This document shows, piece after piece, positions 16,473 through 24,288 of a stretch of 64,000 nt of DNA (position 1 is the stretch's first letter; every line of letters starts with the position of its first letter). The translations under genes and the position numbers were made by a program. Under the pieces are notes generated by a model that searched no databases, was not told the origin of the DNA, and saw nothing but the letters and a program-made list of their open reading frames with translations. Origin of the DNA: Holophagaceae bacterium (GTDB taxonomy: Bacteria; Acidobacteriota; Holophagae; Holophagales; Holophagaceae); contig WRHW01000004.1 of assembly GCA_009783055.1 (NCBI GenBank), positions 1 to 64,000 on the forward strand, written 5' to 3'.

Positions 16473-18287
16473 TTAGCTGTATTCTAATAAATTCAATCTG
16501 TATTGGTCGTATTCAAATTGTAGCCTTACCAAGTTTGAGTAGGTTCCCTTCATCTGAATCAATTCTTCGTGATTGCCTCGCTCTACAATTCTTCCTTTGT
16601 CCATCACCCATATTTCATCAGCGTTTTGAATGGTTGAAAGACGGTGCGCGATAGTAAATGTCGTAAAATTGCGACTCACATGCTCAAAAACGTTTTGTAT
16701 GCTATATTCTGTCTCTGTATCTATATTTGAAGTAGCCTCATCCAGCAATAATATTGCAGGATTTCCGTACAACATTCTTGCAAAAGCCACCAATTGCCTT
16801 TCGCCTGCAGATAGGCGTTGTCCCCTTTCTCCCACTTGTGTATTTAACCCAGCAGGCAACCTACCCATTACCGATGTCAATTGGCTTTGTTCCAAGACAG
16901 TAGCCATGCGGTTTGCATCCCTTGGGCGACCAAGTAAAATGTTGTCTTCTAAACTTCCGCTAAAAATAAATACATCTTGGAGTACTAGCCCAAAAAGACT
17001 CCTGTATTGGACTATATCCAACTCTTTTATATCAACTCCATCCATTAAAAGATGGCCTTCAATGGGGTCATAAAAGCGCATGATCAAGTTTATCAGTGTG
17101 CTCTTGCCAGCCCCAGTATGCCCAACCACAGCAATCCTTTTTCCCTTAGCAATAACACCGCACAACTTATTAACCACACTCCGTTCGCCCGAACCATAAG
17201 CAAAAGAAATATCACTGAAACGTATCTCTTTTTCAAAGACTGGGTTTTTAGCACTTGGTATTTCTACAATTTCGTCTTTATTATCGAGCAGAAAGAAGAT
17301 GCGTTCACTCGAAGCCATGGCTGTTTGCATTACATTATATCGCTCGGCGAGCTCCCTTATTGGTCTAAAGAATCGACCCGATTGTTGGACAAATGCAAGT
17401 AGCAATCCCAAGGTAACAGTACCAATTTCAACCTTGTATCCTGCATAAAAAATAATTGCCGCCAGAGTAACGGATGTCAGAAACTCCACCACTGGAAAAA
17501 AAACCGAATAAGCTAGTACTGTTCTTAAAAATGCCTCTAAATAGCTTTGGAGTAACCCCTCAAAATCGCCCCGACTCTTTTTTTCATGAGCATTTAATTG
17601 AACAATGCTCATATTTGAAAGGCGTTCCTGTAGAAATGATTGAATGGTAGCGTAGCGTCCTTGAGTTTCCCTAAATGCCTCACCGGCTTTTCGCCTGAAA
17701 ATTTCTGTCGAAAAAAACAGGAAAGGCATAATAAAAACTGCAATTGTTGCCATTCCAGGATGTCGCAAATACATCCAAACTACAATTGCCACCAAGGACA
17801 GGGCATCCCCAATGATCGCTACAAAGCCAGAGCTAAACATTTCATTTAAGTTTTGGACATCTGTTGTAACTCGCGTCATCAAACGACCAACCGGATTATG
17901 CTGAAAAAATGATGTGGAACGTCGTAGCAAATGCCCGAAAAGCTGTAACCGCAAATCCAACATGGCTTTTTGGCCAACCCAGCCGAGCAAAATCGATCTT
18001 GACAACATCACAACAAAGGACAGGCAAACAAAACTGACAAAAGTTGCCAGTAATGTCCCAGCACCATCGAAACTTCCCTGCGTCAAATGGTGATCTATTA
18101 ACCTTCTAACAAATTCGGAAGGCATTACCTCCAGAACTGCCCCGCCTCCCATCAATAGCAATAGAATCAACAGATGCCAAATATATGGCTTCAAATACTT
18201 CAGTAACCTGAAGATCAAAACATGGCGCAAGGGTTTTTGTTCTATTTGGTCACTATGAAAAAATGAAGAACTGCTGGCAGATGACAT
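16473..18287 (-). CDS. ABC exporter, fused membrane and ATPase domains (MsbA-like)
   Basis: The protein has 604 residues. Six membrane helices occupy about residues 28-320, and the nucleotide-binding domain follows. Visible ATPase motifs are Walker A GHTGAGKST, Q-loop LVLQDVFIF, signature LSAGERQL, Walker B ILLLDEATS and the switch histidine in AHRLST. It would act as a homodimer or with a partner to export a lipid, peptide or drug across the inner membrane. There is no peptidase or other specificity domain. No second half-transporter is adjacent, so a homodimer is likelier. The start region lies immediately beside the structured repeat at 18303. Confidence 0.94.
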   Translation of the reverse strand: MSSASSSSFFHSDQIEQKPLRHVLIFRLLKYLKPYIWHLLILLLLMGGGAVLEVMPSEFVRRLIDHHLTQGSFDGAGTLLATFVSFVCLSFVVMLSRSILLGWVGQKAMLDLRLQLFGHLLRRSTSFFQHNPVGRLMTRVTTDVQNLNEMFSSGFVAIIGDALSLVAIVVWMYLRHPGMATIAVFIMPFLFFSTEIFRRKAGEAFRETQGRYATIQSFLQERLSNMSIVQLNAHEKKSRGDFEGLLQSYLEAFLRTVLAYSVFFPVVEFLTSVTLAAIIFYAGYKVEIGTVTLGLLLAFVQQSGRFFRPIRELAERYNVMQTAMASSERIFFLLDNKDEIVEIPSAKNPVFEKEIRFSDISFAYGSGERSVVNKLCGVIAKGKRIAVVGHTGAGKSTLINLIMRFYDPIEGHLLMDGVDIKELDIVQYRSLFGLVLQDVFIFSGSLEDNILLGRPRDANRMATVLEQSQLTSVMGRLPAGLNTQVGERGQRLSAGERQLVAFARMLYGNPAILLLDEATSNIDTETEYSIQNVFEHVSRNFTTFTIAHRLSTIQNADEIWVMDKGRIVERGNHEELIQMKGTYSNLVRLQFEYDQYRLNLLEYS

Positions 18288-18302
18288 AAAATCATAATTC
18301 CT

Positions 18303-18442
18303 GAGCTAATTTCAAAACTGGAATTTTTCCAGTTTTGAAATCCAACGGAGTTGGCTAGGCTGTGCCATAATAAAGCCGGACACGACTTTGACGTGGACGG
18401 CGATATGGAGGCACAGACGTAACAACGGGTTTTGCAATTACC
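18303..18442 (+). repeat. 140-bp structured dispersed element, copy 1
   Basis: This element recurs at 46828-46968 in the same orientation. It contains a perfect 14-bp hairpin (18309-18322 with 18328-18341). A second, longer hairpin pairs ctgtg with cacag, ccata with tatgg, gccg with cggc and cacg with cgtg. Shared pairing in both copies, including G-T wobble changes, suggests a structure preserved at the RNA level or a small mobile element. It lies between the divergent ABC exporter and NYN genes. Confidence 0.85.
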
Positions 18443-18461
18443 TCTCCAAATATCAATCCTA

Positions 18462-18475
18462 GTCACGAAAGTGAC
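18462..18475 (+). other. Short hairpin with GAAA tetraloop
   Basis: The five-base arms gtcac and gtgac enclose gaaa, a GNRA-type loop. It lies just downstream of the structured repeat and 70 bases before the NYN start, so it may be part of that gene's leader. Confidence 0.4.
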
Positions 18476-18545
18476 AGGTCTTGGGCAAAGTTTATTTTAA
18501 TTCGATATTGGGTTCAAATGCTCTCATTTCTTAAGGATTACAAAT

Positions 18546-19076
18546 ATGATGCGATGTGCGGTTTTCATTGATGGCAACAATCTCTTTCATTCTGCCCGCA
18601 ATCTTGGCTTTGAGGTTGACTATTCAAAATTACTCGAAATGTTGACTGGAAAAGATCGATTACTAATACGCGCCTCCTTCTACACAGGTGTTGATGAGAG
18701 TGCTGACAAGCAACGAAATTTCCTCCGATGGATGCGCCGAAATGGCTTCATGGTCGTACAAAAGCCCGTAAAGGCTGATAGGGACGGATTGCGAAGGGCA
18801 AACTTAGAAGTTGAAATTTCAACTGATATGATGGCGTTTGCTGAAAAAGTTGATACAATCATCCTTGTTTCTGGTAACGAGGACTTTGCCTACCCATTAT
18901 CCGTACTAGCTCAACGGGGAACAAGAATCGAAGTCGCTGGCTTTCGCAGTGCCATGGCAAGCAAGATACTAGATTGTGCGGATCGATACATAGATTTGGA
19001 TTCCTTGTCGGAAAAGTTTCGTAAAGAAAACCCCTATGAGGATCACGACCCATATGACTTTAGTGAGCGACTATGA
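18546..19076 (+). CDS. NYN-domain (LabA/DUF88-like) ribonuclease candidate
   Basis: This 176-residue protein of the NYN superfamily has a PIN-like nuclease fold expected to act on RNA. Metal-binding acids are in the family positions: Asp in VFIDGNN, acidic residues in LEVEISTDMM, and Asp in SGNEDF, followed by the glycine-rich VAGFRS. The fold spans almost the whole protein, with a short acidic C-terminal tail. The start has two ATG codons in tandem and an aagga about ten bases upstream. It stands alone, divergent from the ABC exporter. Confidence 0.88.
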   Translation: MMRCAVFIDGNNLFHSARNLGFEVDYSKLLEMLTGKDRLLIRASFYTGVDESADKQRNFLRWMRRNGFMVVQKPVKADRDGLRRANLEVEISTDMMAFAEKVDTIILVSGNEDFAYPLSVLAQRGTRIEVAGFRSAMASKILDCADRYIDLDSLSEKFRKENPYEDHDPYDFSERL

Positions 19077-19135
19077 CGTTACGAATTGTATACTGTGATT
19101 AATAGATTTGGTAACTTTCTCTGTTCGAGGAATAA

Positions 19136-20824
19136 ATGCGGCAACTAATTATATTGTTTTTTTCACTAGTACTTTCAGCTCAAACATCTGTTGAATACCA
19201 ATTTGCCAAGGATATTAACTACCTAGTAAGCCCAAAATTGGAAGGAAGGGGAAACGGTAGCAAGGGGCTAAATAAGGCCGCGGATTTTGTCCAAAAAAGA
19301 TATAAATCACTTGGCTTGAAAGTTGACAGACAGACTTATCCTTTTGTAAACAAAGTCGAAAGAGCATTTGGATCGTGCAAATTATCAGGCGTGAAGCTAG
19401 TTTTTGGAAAAGATGTTGAAACTCTGGGATCAAGCGGGAACGGTAGTTTCCAAAATGCTCCCATCCTCTTTGCCGGAGTTGGAATAAAAACATCAACAAG
19501 GGATGATTATCTAGGCATAGACCCCATAGGGGCAGTAGTTGCCATTTCTCGCACGATTCCAGAAATCCCAGCTATGAGAGGAATTGCTAGATCAGAGCTA
19601 GAACTGCACGCTAGGATTCGACGAGCGGCCAATCTGGGCGCAGTAGCAGTGATAGTGCTAGAAGAAAAATTAGCTCCGGAAAAAATCAAGCGCGAAGAAG
19701 GCCCCTTGACTCAACCTGTGCCTGTTCTTAGCATTCCGATGACCAGACTTGGTATCACAAAAGAAATGATAGATTCAAGTGCAGAAAATCCTTCCCCGCG
19801 TTTTCTTCCACGCATGGAAATGGATTTGACAATCAACATGCGTCCAGTAGCGGCAAAATTGCCGAATGTGACGGCGATTATGCCTGGTTCAGACCCATTG
19901 CTTTCTAATGAATACATAGTTGTTGGTGCACACCTAGATCATCTGGGAATGGGCGAACGCAATAGTCGCGGTGAATCTGGTAAGTTGCACCCTGGCGCAG
20001 ATGACAACGCCAGTGGCACTGTAATGTTGCTGGAACTTGCACGGCGACTAAAAACAAACTCACCAAAGCGTTCTGTTGTGTTTGTTCATTTTTCTGGAGA
20101 AGAAGAAGGCTTGCTAGGTAGTTCCCACTGGGTTCAACATCCGACTGTTCCCATCCCATCCATAAAATTTATGATCAATTTTGATATGGTCGGGCGATTG
20201 GATAAAGCCAACCCTGTCCTCCATCTAGGTGGGCTGGGGGCAACAAAGGCTATCCTAGAACAAAGCTACAGCTTCGCTCCCGAAGATATCGCCATTGGGA
20301 GCGATTTGGGCTTTGCGATGGGTGGTTCAGATCACATGAGTTTTGCAACAGCTAGAATACCATCGTATTTCTTTTTTACTGGCATCCACACTGATTACCA
20401 CACCCCTCAAGATACAATTGAACGCCTCAACATTCCGGGAATGGTTCAAATAGCTGATTACGCATTCAAAGTAATACAAGACCTTGCAAACGTTCCCGAA
20501 TTGCCACCGTTTGACACAACAACCGGCCAAATAAATTCTCGCCAAACTCCAACCCCTGGTCGCCGAATCGCCTTCGGAACTGTACCAGATTTTTCTAGCA
20601 GTACCGGCGGCTTCCGTATTTCTGGAACAACCCAAGGTTCAACAGCGGCATTGATTGGTCTTATGGCAGGAGATACCATAATTTCATTTGGCGGTAGATC
20701 GATAGCCGATATTTATGACTTTATGGAAGCTCTGGGCGCGTTCAAAGGTGGTGATAAAATCGTTGTCAAGTGGCTTCGGAGTGGACAAGAGCATCAATCC
20801 GAAGCAGTTCTCAGGGAGCGATGA
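19136..20824 (+). CDS. Exported M28 zinc peptidase with PA and PDZ domains
   Basis: A signal peptide (about residues 1-15, SLVLSAQ) leads into an M28 aminopeptidase of 562 residues. The peptidase core carries an inserted PA domain (about 80-230). Zinc ligands occur in order: His in AHLDHLG, Asp in GADDNASG, Glu in GEEEGL, Asp in NFDMVGR and His in DYHTPQDT. A C-terminal PDZ domain (about 465-560, GSTAALIGLMAGDTI) probably binds peptide tails. The ATG follows gagga. A tatact at 19089-19094 could be its -10 box. The stop codon overlaps the aroB start by four bases. Confidence 0.93.
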   Translation: MRQLIILFFSLVLSAQTSVEYQFAKDINYLVSPKLEGRGNGSKGLNKAADFVQKRYKSLGLKVDRQTYPFVNKVERAFGSCKLSGVKLVFGKDVETLGSSGNGSFQNAPILFAGVGIKTSTRDDYLGIDPIGAVVAISRTIPEIPAMRGIARSELELHARIRRAANLGAVAVIVLEEKLAPEKIKREEGPLTQPVPVLSIPMTRLGITKEMIDSSAENPSPRFLPRMEMDLTINMRPVAAKLPNVTAIMPGSDPLLSNEYIVVGAHLDHLGMGERNSRGESGKLHPGADDNASGTVMLLELARRLKTNSPKRSVVFVHFSGEEEGLLGSSHWVQHPTVPIPSIKFMINFDMVGRLDKANPVLHLGGLGATKAILEQSYSFAPEDIAIGSDLGFAMGGSDHMSFATARIPSYFFFTGIHTDYHTPQDTIERLNIPGMVQIADYAFKVIQDLANVPELPPFDTTTGQINSRQTPTPGRRIAFGTVPDFSSSTGGFRISGTTQGSTAALIGLMAGDTIISFGGRSIADIYDFMEALGAFKGGDKIVVKWLRSGQEHQSEAVLRER

Positions 20825-21852
20825 GTGTGTATCTAGAAGTACCAAGCGGATTCGCCACCCAGATAGTTATTCCAGAATCGCCTAGTACTGAGCATCTGCC
20901 ACAAACTCCTTGGCTCCTGCTTGGGGATGAAGCTGTAAGGCCAGTTTGGCATTCATTCAAATTACCTGAACCGCCAGTATGCAGTTGGGTAAAGACCAGC
21001 GAGGCATCTAAGCGAATGGAAGTCATGTTGCCTTGGTTTGAACAATGGTCAAAAAGTAACATCAACAGAAATCACACCTTGGTAGTAGTCGGTGGTGGCC
21101 TGATGACAGACATGGGGGGATTAGCCGCGAGCCTATACATGAGGGGAATCAAATGGCACGCATGGCCAACATCACTTTTGGGACAAATTGATGCGAGCAT
21201 TGGCGGCAAAACGGCAGTAAATCTGGATTCCGGAAAAAACATGGTTGGCACTTTTCATCATCCAGAGCACGTAGTAATAATTAGTGAGTTTCTAGAAAGC
21301 CTCCCAAAGAGGCATTTGATGGCTGGAAAGTGGGAATTGATCAAAATGGCACTGATAGAAGGAGACTTAAATTGGGCAGAAGCACTACTCGACGGCGTTT
21401 TCCCAAATATTAAGGATGTTGAGAGAGCTATAAAATTAAAGATAAATATTGTTCACCAAGATTTCAGAGAAGAAGGCAATAGGCGTTTACTAAATCTTGG
21501 TCATACCTTTGGACATGCCTTTGAATCTGCTTCAAACCATACTATCCTGCACGGAGAAGCGGTCGGCCTGGGTGTATTAGCCGCCTGTTATTATTCGGAA
21601 AGAATGAATTTTGGGGTATTCCCTCCTACTCTCATAGAAAAAATGGCAAAACAACTAGCTCCCCTTTCATTCCACATTCCAGAATGGGACAAATGCCTCC
21701 AATTTATAATGAAGGACAAAAAAAAGAAAAATGAAGTTGATACCTATTTTATTGTTCCCATTCCAGGTTCTCCACCTATCCAACAGACAATATCCCCAGT
21801 AGTCTTGGAATCAATTCATGCAAGACTATTAAAGTTAGTAAGTCTTTGTTAG
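20821..21852 (+). CDS. aroB: 3-dehydroquinate synthase
   Basis: AroB makes 3-dehydroquinate from DAHP, the second step of the shikimate pathway, in the cytoplasm. The 343-residue sequence has the NAD-binding VVVGGGLMTDMGG, the PTSLLGQIDASIGGKTAVN motif, and the metal ligands Glu in KWELIKMAL, His in LGHTFGHA and His in LHGEAVGLG. The start is ATG 20821, overlapping the peptidase stop as ATGA, with agggag just upstream; the open frame extends into the preceding gene without a better start. An aro gene coupled to an exported peptidase is unusual and probably only reflects operon packing. Confidence 0.95.
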   Translation: MSVYLEVPSGFATQIVIPESPSTEHLPQTPWLLLGDEAVRPVWHSFKLPEPPVCSWVKTSEASKRMEVMLPWFEQWSKSNINRNHTLVVVGGGLMTDMGGLAASLYMRGIKWHAWPTSLLGQIDASIGGKTAVNLDSGKNMVGTFHHPEHVVIISEFLESLPKRHLMAGKWELIKMALIEGDLNWAEALLDGVFPNIKDVERAIKLKINIVHQDFREEGNRRLLNLGHTFGHAFESASNHTILHGEAVGLGVLAACYYSERMNFGVFPPTLIEKMAKQLAPLSFHIPEWDKCLQFIMKDKKKKNEVDTYFIVPIPGSPPIQQTISPVVLESIHARLLKLVSLC

Positions 21853-21861
21853 GGTTTCAAA

Positions 21862-23745
21862 ATGAAAAATCAGACTATCTCAGTTATTGTTCTTGTAGGG
21901 TTGTTTTTCCCTGTGCTACATGCCCAAGAAGATCCTAAGCAATTGTTTCTGCGTGCAAGGGAGATGCAACAAATCAACGGTGGTAACGATTCTGCAGGAG
22001 CAGTGGAGCTATATAAAAAAGTCATTGCTATACTTCCAGGCAGTTCGGAAGCTCATTTGCGCCTCTCTGAAGCACTAATGGAAACAAAAGATGTAGATGG
22101 CGCATTACAGGCCGCTAGAAAAGCCGCAGAACTTGCACCAAAAAACGCTGAGGCCGTAGCTAACCTAGCATTGATTGAGTATGAAATCGTTGCCAAACAA
22201 CCAAGAAGAAGTGCTACTACAGCAAAAGAGGCAATGCTGGCGGCAACGAAATTATCCCCAGATGATGCCGAACTCTGGTTTAGACTTGCCAATCTTTGCG
22301 AGATGTCTAGTGACGGTCATGGCGCATTAAACGCATGGCTACATTTAGCAAGACTTCGTCCCCCGATGTTGCTGGGCGATCAACCTGTCTTTCTTGTAGC
22401 CTATGAGCGAGCGGCATTTCTTGCCTTTGATCTTGATCAATACCATGGATTAAGGGAAGCCTGTCTGGCACTAGCCCAAGAGCCACAGGCAAAGGAACAA
22501 CATTTCAGAATGTTAGAAGAATTGGCCAGAGACCAAGTCGAAAAAGGATATTTGGGACATGCAGAAGAATCTTTCGCAATACTCGCAAAGCAGTTTCCAG
22601 AAGAGCCATCTGTTTGGCAAAACATCGCACTAGTACAGCGGCAGACAGAACGTTATCAAGAAGCCATCCTAAACCTCCAAAAAGCTCAGACCATTCGACA
22701 TGATCCACAAAACATAGTCCAACAGGCGTATTGCATGATGTGCCTAGGGCAATTGCGGGAAGCATCAACTCTCCTTCAGGAGTTTATCAGTCAGCCTCAT
22801 ACAAATAAACATGAAGTGTTTTTAGATCATGCACGTGGCTTATTGACATCCTCCCTACTCATGCAGAAAAGGCCAAACGACCTTTTACAGACTTTGGAAT
22901 CATGGGGCAAAATTCCCGATCAACCCATTTTGGCAGGCCATCATTCCCATGCACTTTTACAAGCAGATAAAATGGAATCAGCGCGTATCAAACTCAAAGA
23001 AGGAATGACGCTATTCCCCAATTTCTTGATTTTTCATCTTGCATCGACAATCCCGAAAAACATTTTAAACGGCGATCTAGTTCCGAATAGCGAAAGCCGC
23101 ATGGCACTAGAACTACTAGCCCTAAAATCATCTGCATACTTGTTTGCCGAATTTGGTCTATGGGAAAAATGTCAAAACGAAATCATTACAGCTAGGAGCC
23201 TACTACCGATTCATGATCCAGAGCTCCTGCTACTCCAATCCAACGCACTGAGTTCGATTGGTAGCATGGATGAAGCATTGACCGTCCTGCGCCTATGCCA
23301 GCAGTTAGCTCCAAACAGTGCTATAATTCAAAACAACTTGGGCTATCATTTACTCGAAAACGGCGGTGATATTGAGGAAGCCGCCTTACTCATAAAGGCC
23401 GCCTTAGCACAGGAACCGGATAACTCATCATATTTAGACAGTTGGGGATGGGTGCTATATAAACAAGCCAAATTTGTTGAGGCCGAGACCTTTCTAAGAA
23501 AAGCTATAGAAATAAATCCGCTAAGTCCTGAGACACTTAAGCACCTCGGAGAAACATTGCTAATTCTGGATCGCCCTGAGGAAGCTCTCGAACAGTGGGA
23601 AAGAGCACTAGCTTTTGCCTTTCCTGACAGGAAAAAACTGGAGGAGCAACTAAACCAATTGAAAACAGATTTAGCCAAAAAAAAACTTGAGGAAAGCGAA
23701 GCTGATAGTGATTCAACAGATGATGACGACGGCTGGCTACAGTGA
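21862..23745 (+). CDS. Exported TPR-repeat protein
   Basis: The protein has 627 residues with a signal peptide (about 1-21, cut after HAQ). Several TPR units follow, clearest at residues 60-120 (GSSEAHLRLSEALMET, ALQAARKAAELAPKNAEA) and 470-590 (NSAIIQNNLGYHLLE, EAETFLRKAIEINPLSPET). The tail is highly acidic and asp/ser rich. It would be a periplasmic scaffold. It begins nine bases after aroB and its stop overlaps the next start (GTGA). A TPR protein followed by a LolB-like gene is an arrangement known from proteobacteria, so a link to lipoprotein or outer-membrane handling is possible. Confidence 0.88.
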   Translation: MKNQTISVIVLVGLFFPVLHAQEDPKQLFLRAREMQQINGGNDSAGAVELYKKVIAILPGSSEAHLRLSEALMETKDVDGALQAARKAAELAPKNAEAVANLALIEYEIVAKQPRRSATTAKEAMLAATKLSPDDAELWFRLANLCEMSSDGHGALNAWLHLARLRPPMLLGDQPVFLVAYERAAFLAFDLDQYHGLREACLALAQEPQAKEQHFRMLEELARDQVEKGYLGHAEESFAILAKQFPEEPSVWQNIALVQRQTERYQEAILNLQKAQTIRHDPQNIVQQAYCMMCLGQLREASTLLQEFISQPHTNKHEVFLDHARGLLTSSLLMQKRPNDLLQTLESWGKIPDQPILAGHHSHALLQADKMESARIKLKEGMTLFPNFLIFHLASTIPKNILNGDLVPNSESRMALELLALKSSAYLFAEFGLWEKCQNEIITARSLLPIHDPELLLLQSNALSSIGSMDEALTVLRLCQQLAPNSAIIQNNLGYHLLENGGDIEEAALLIKAALAQEPDNSSYLDSWGWVLYKQAKFVEAETFLRKAIEINPLSPETLKHLGETLLILDRPEEALEQWERALAFAFPDRKKLEEQLNQLKTDLAKKKLEESEADSDSTDDDDGWLQ

Positions 23746-24236
23746 TTTTTTTACTCCCCCCAATAATCGAATATGAACAACCTAAAGCTCCTCAAGCATT
23801 CCGAGCGCAGTACGATTGGGGCTTTGCTTCTCCTTCAGGCGAAGGTAAAGGAACTCTTTCTGTGCTAGTAGACGTGTCTGATGGAAGGGTGGTTATTGAA
23901 TTACACGCCCTGAGCGAAAGGTTGATGTTGTTAGATGGAAATATTGAAAATGGCTACAGGGTACAGATACCAAGAAATAAAATTGATGAACATTCACCTT
24001 CATTAAGCACGTTGCCAGTACCATTTTTGCCAAACCTCACAGATGCTCATGGGGTGGTTCGTCTACTGATAGAAGGAAACGGCCAAGGTGTCAAAGCAAG
24101 TCGCAAAGATAAAAATGGCCCCCGTCAACTGCGCTGGGACGGCAAAGACGACCGGAACGAATCCTGTACAGTTTGGCTTAAACGAACACGATTCGAGCAA
24201 ATCAATCACAGTATCATTAATGAAAAGCCAGGTTAA
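23742..24236 (+). CDS. Hypothetical protein, possibly LolB/DUF4292-like fold
   Basis: I do not recognise this 164-residue protein with certainty. The pattern of GEGKGTLSVLVDVSDGRVVIELHAL-type strands followed by ERLMLLDG and a YRVQIPRN segment resembles the early strands of the LolB/LolA-like lipoprotein carrier fold. It lacks a clear signal peptide or lipobox, which argues against a true LolB. The GTG start overlaps the TPR stop (GTGA), so coupling is likely. The tail, rich in charged residues, overlaps nothing. The next real start is at 24289. Confidence 0.5.
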   Translation: MIFLLPPIIEYEQPKAPQAFRAQYDWGFASPSGEGKGTLSVLVDVSDGRVVIELHALSERLMLLDGNIENGYRVQIPRNKIDEHSPSLSTLPVPFLPNLTDAHGVVRLLIEGNGQGVKASRKDKNGPRQLRWDGKDDRNESCTVWLKRTRFEQINHSIINEKPG

Positions 24237-24288
24237 TCAATTTCACCAATTTTTCTCAATTCCGCACCGATTCACTGGAGATACCGAA

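Noticed and set aside
18490-18520. tRNA fragment suggested by gggttcaaatgc
   Set aside because: The T-loop-like word has no matching acceptor or anticodon stems around it.
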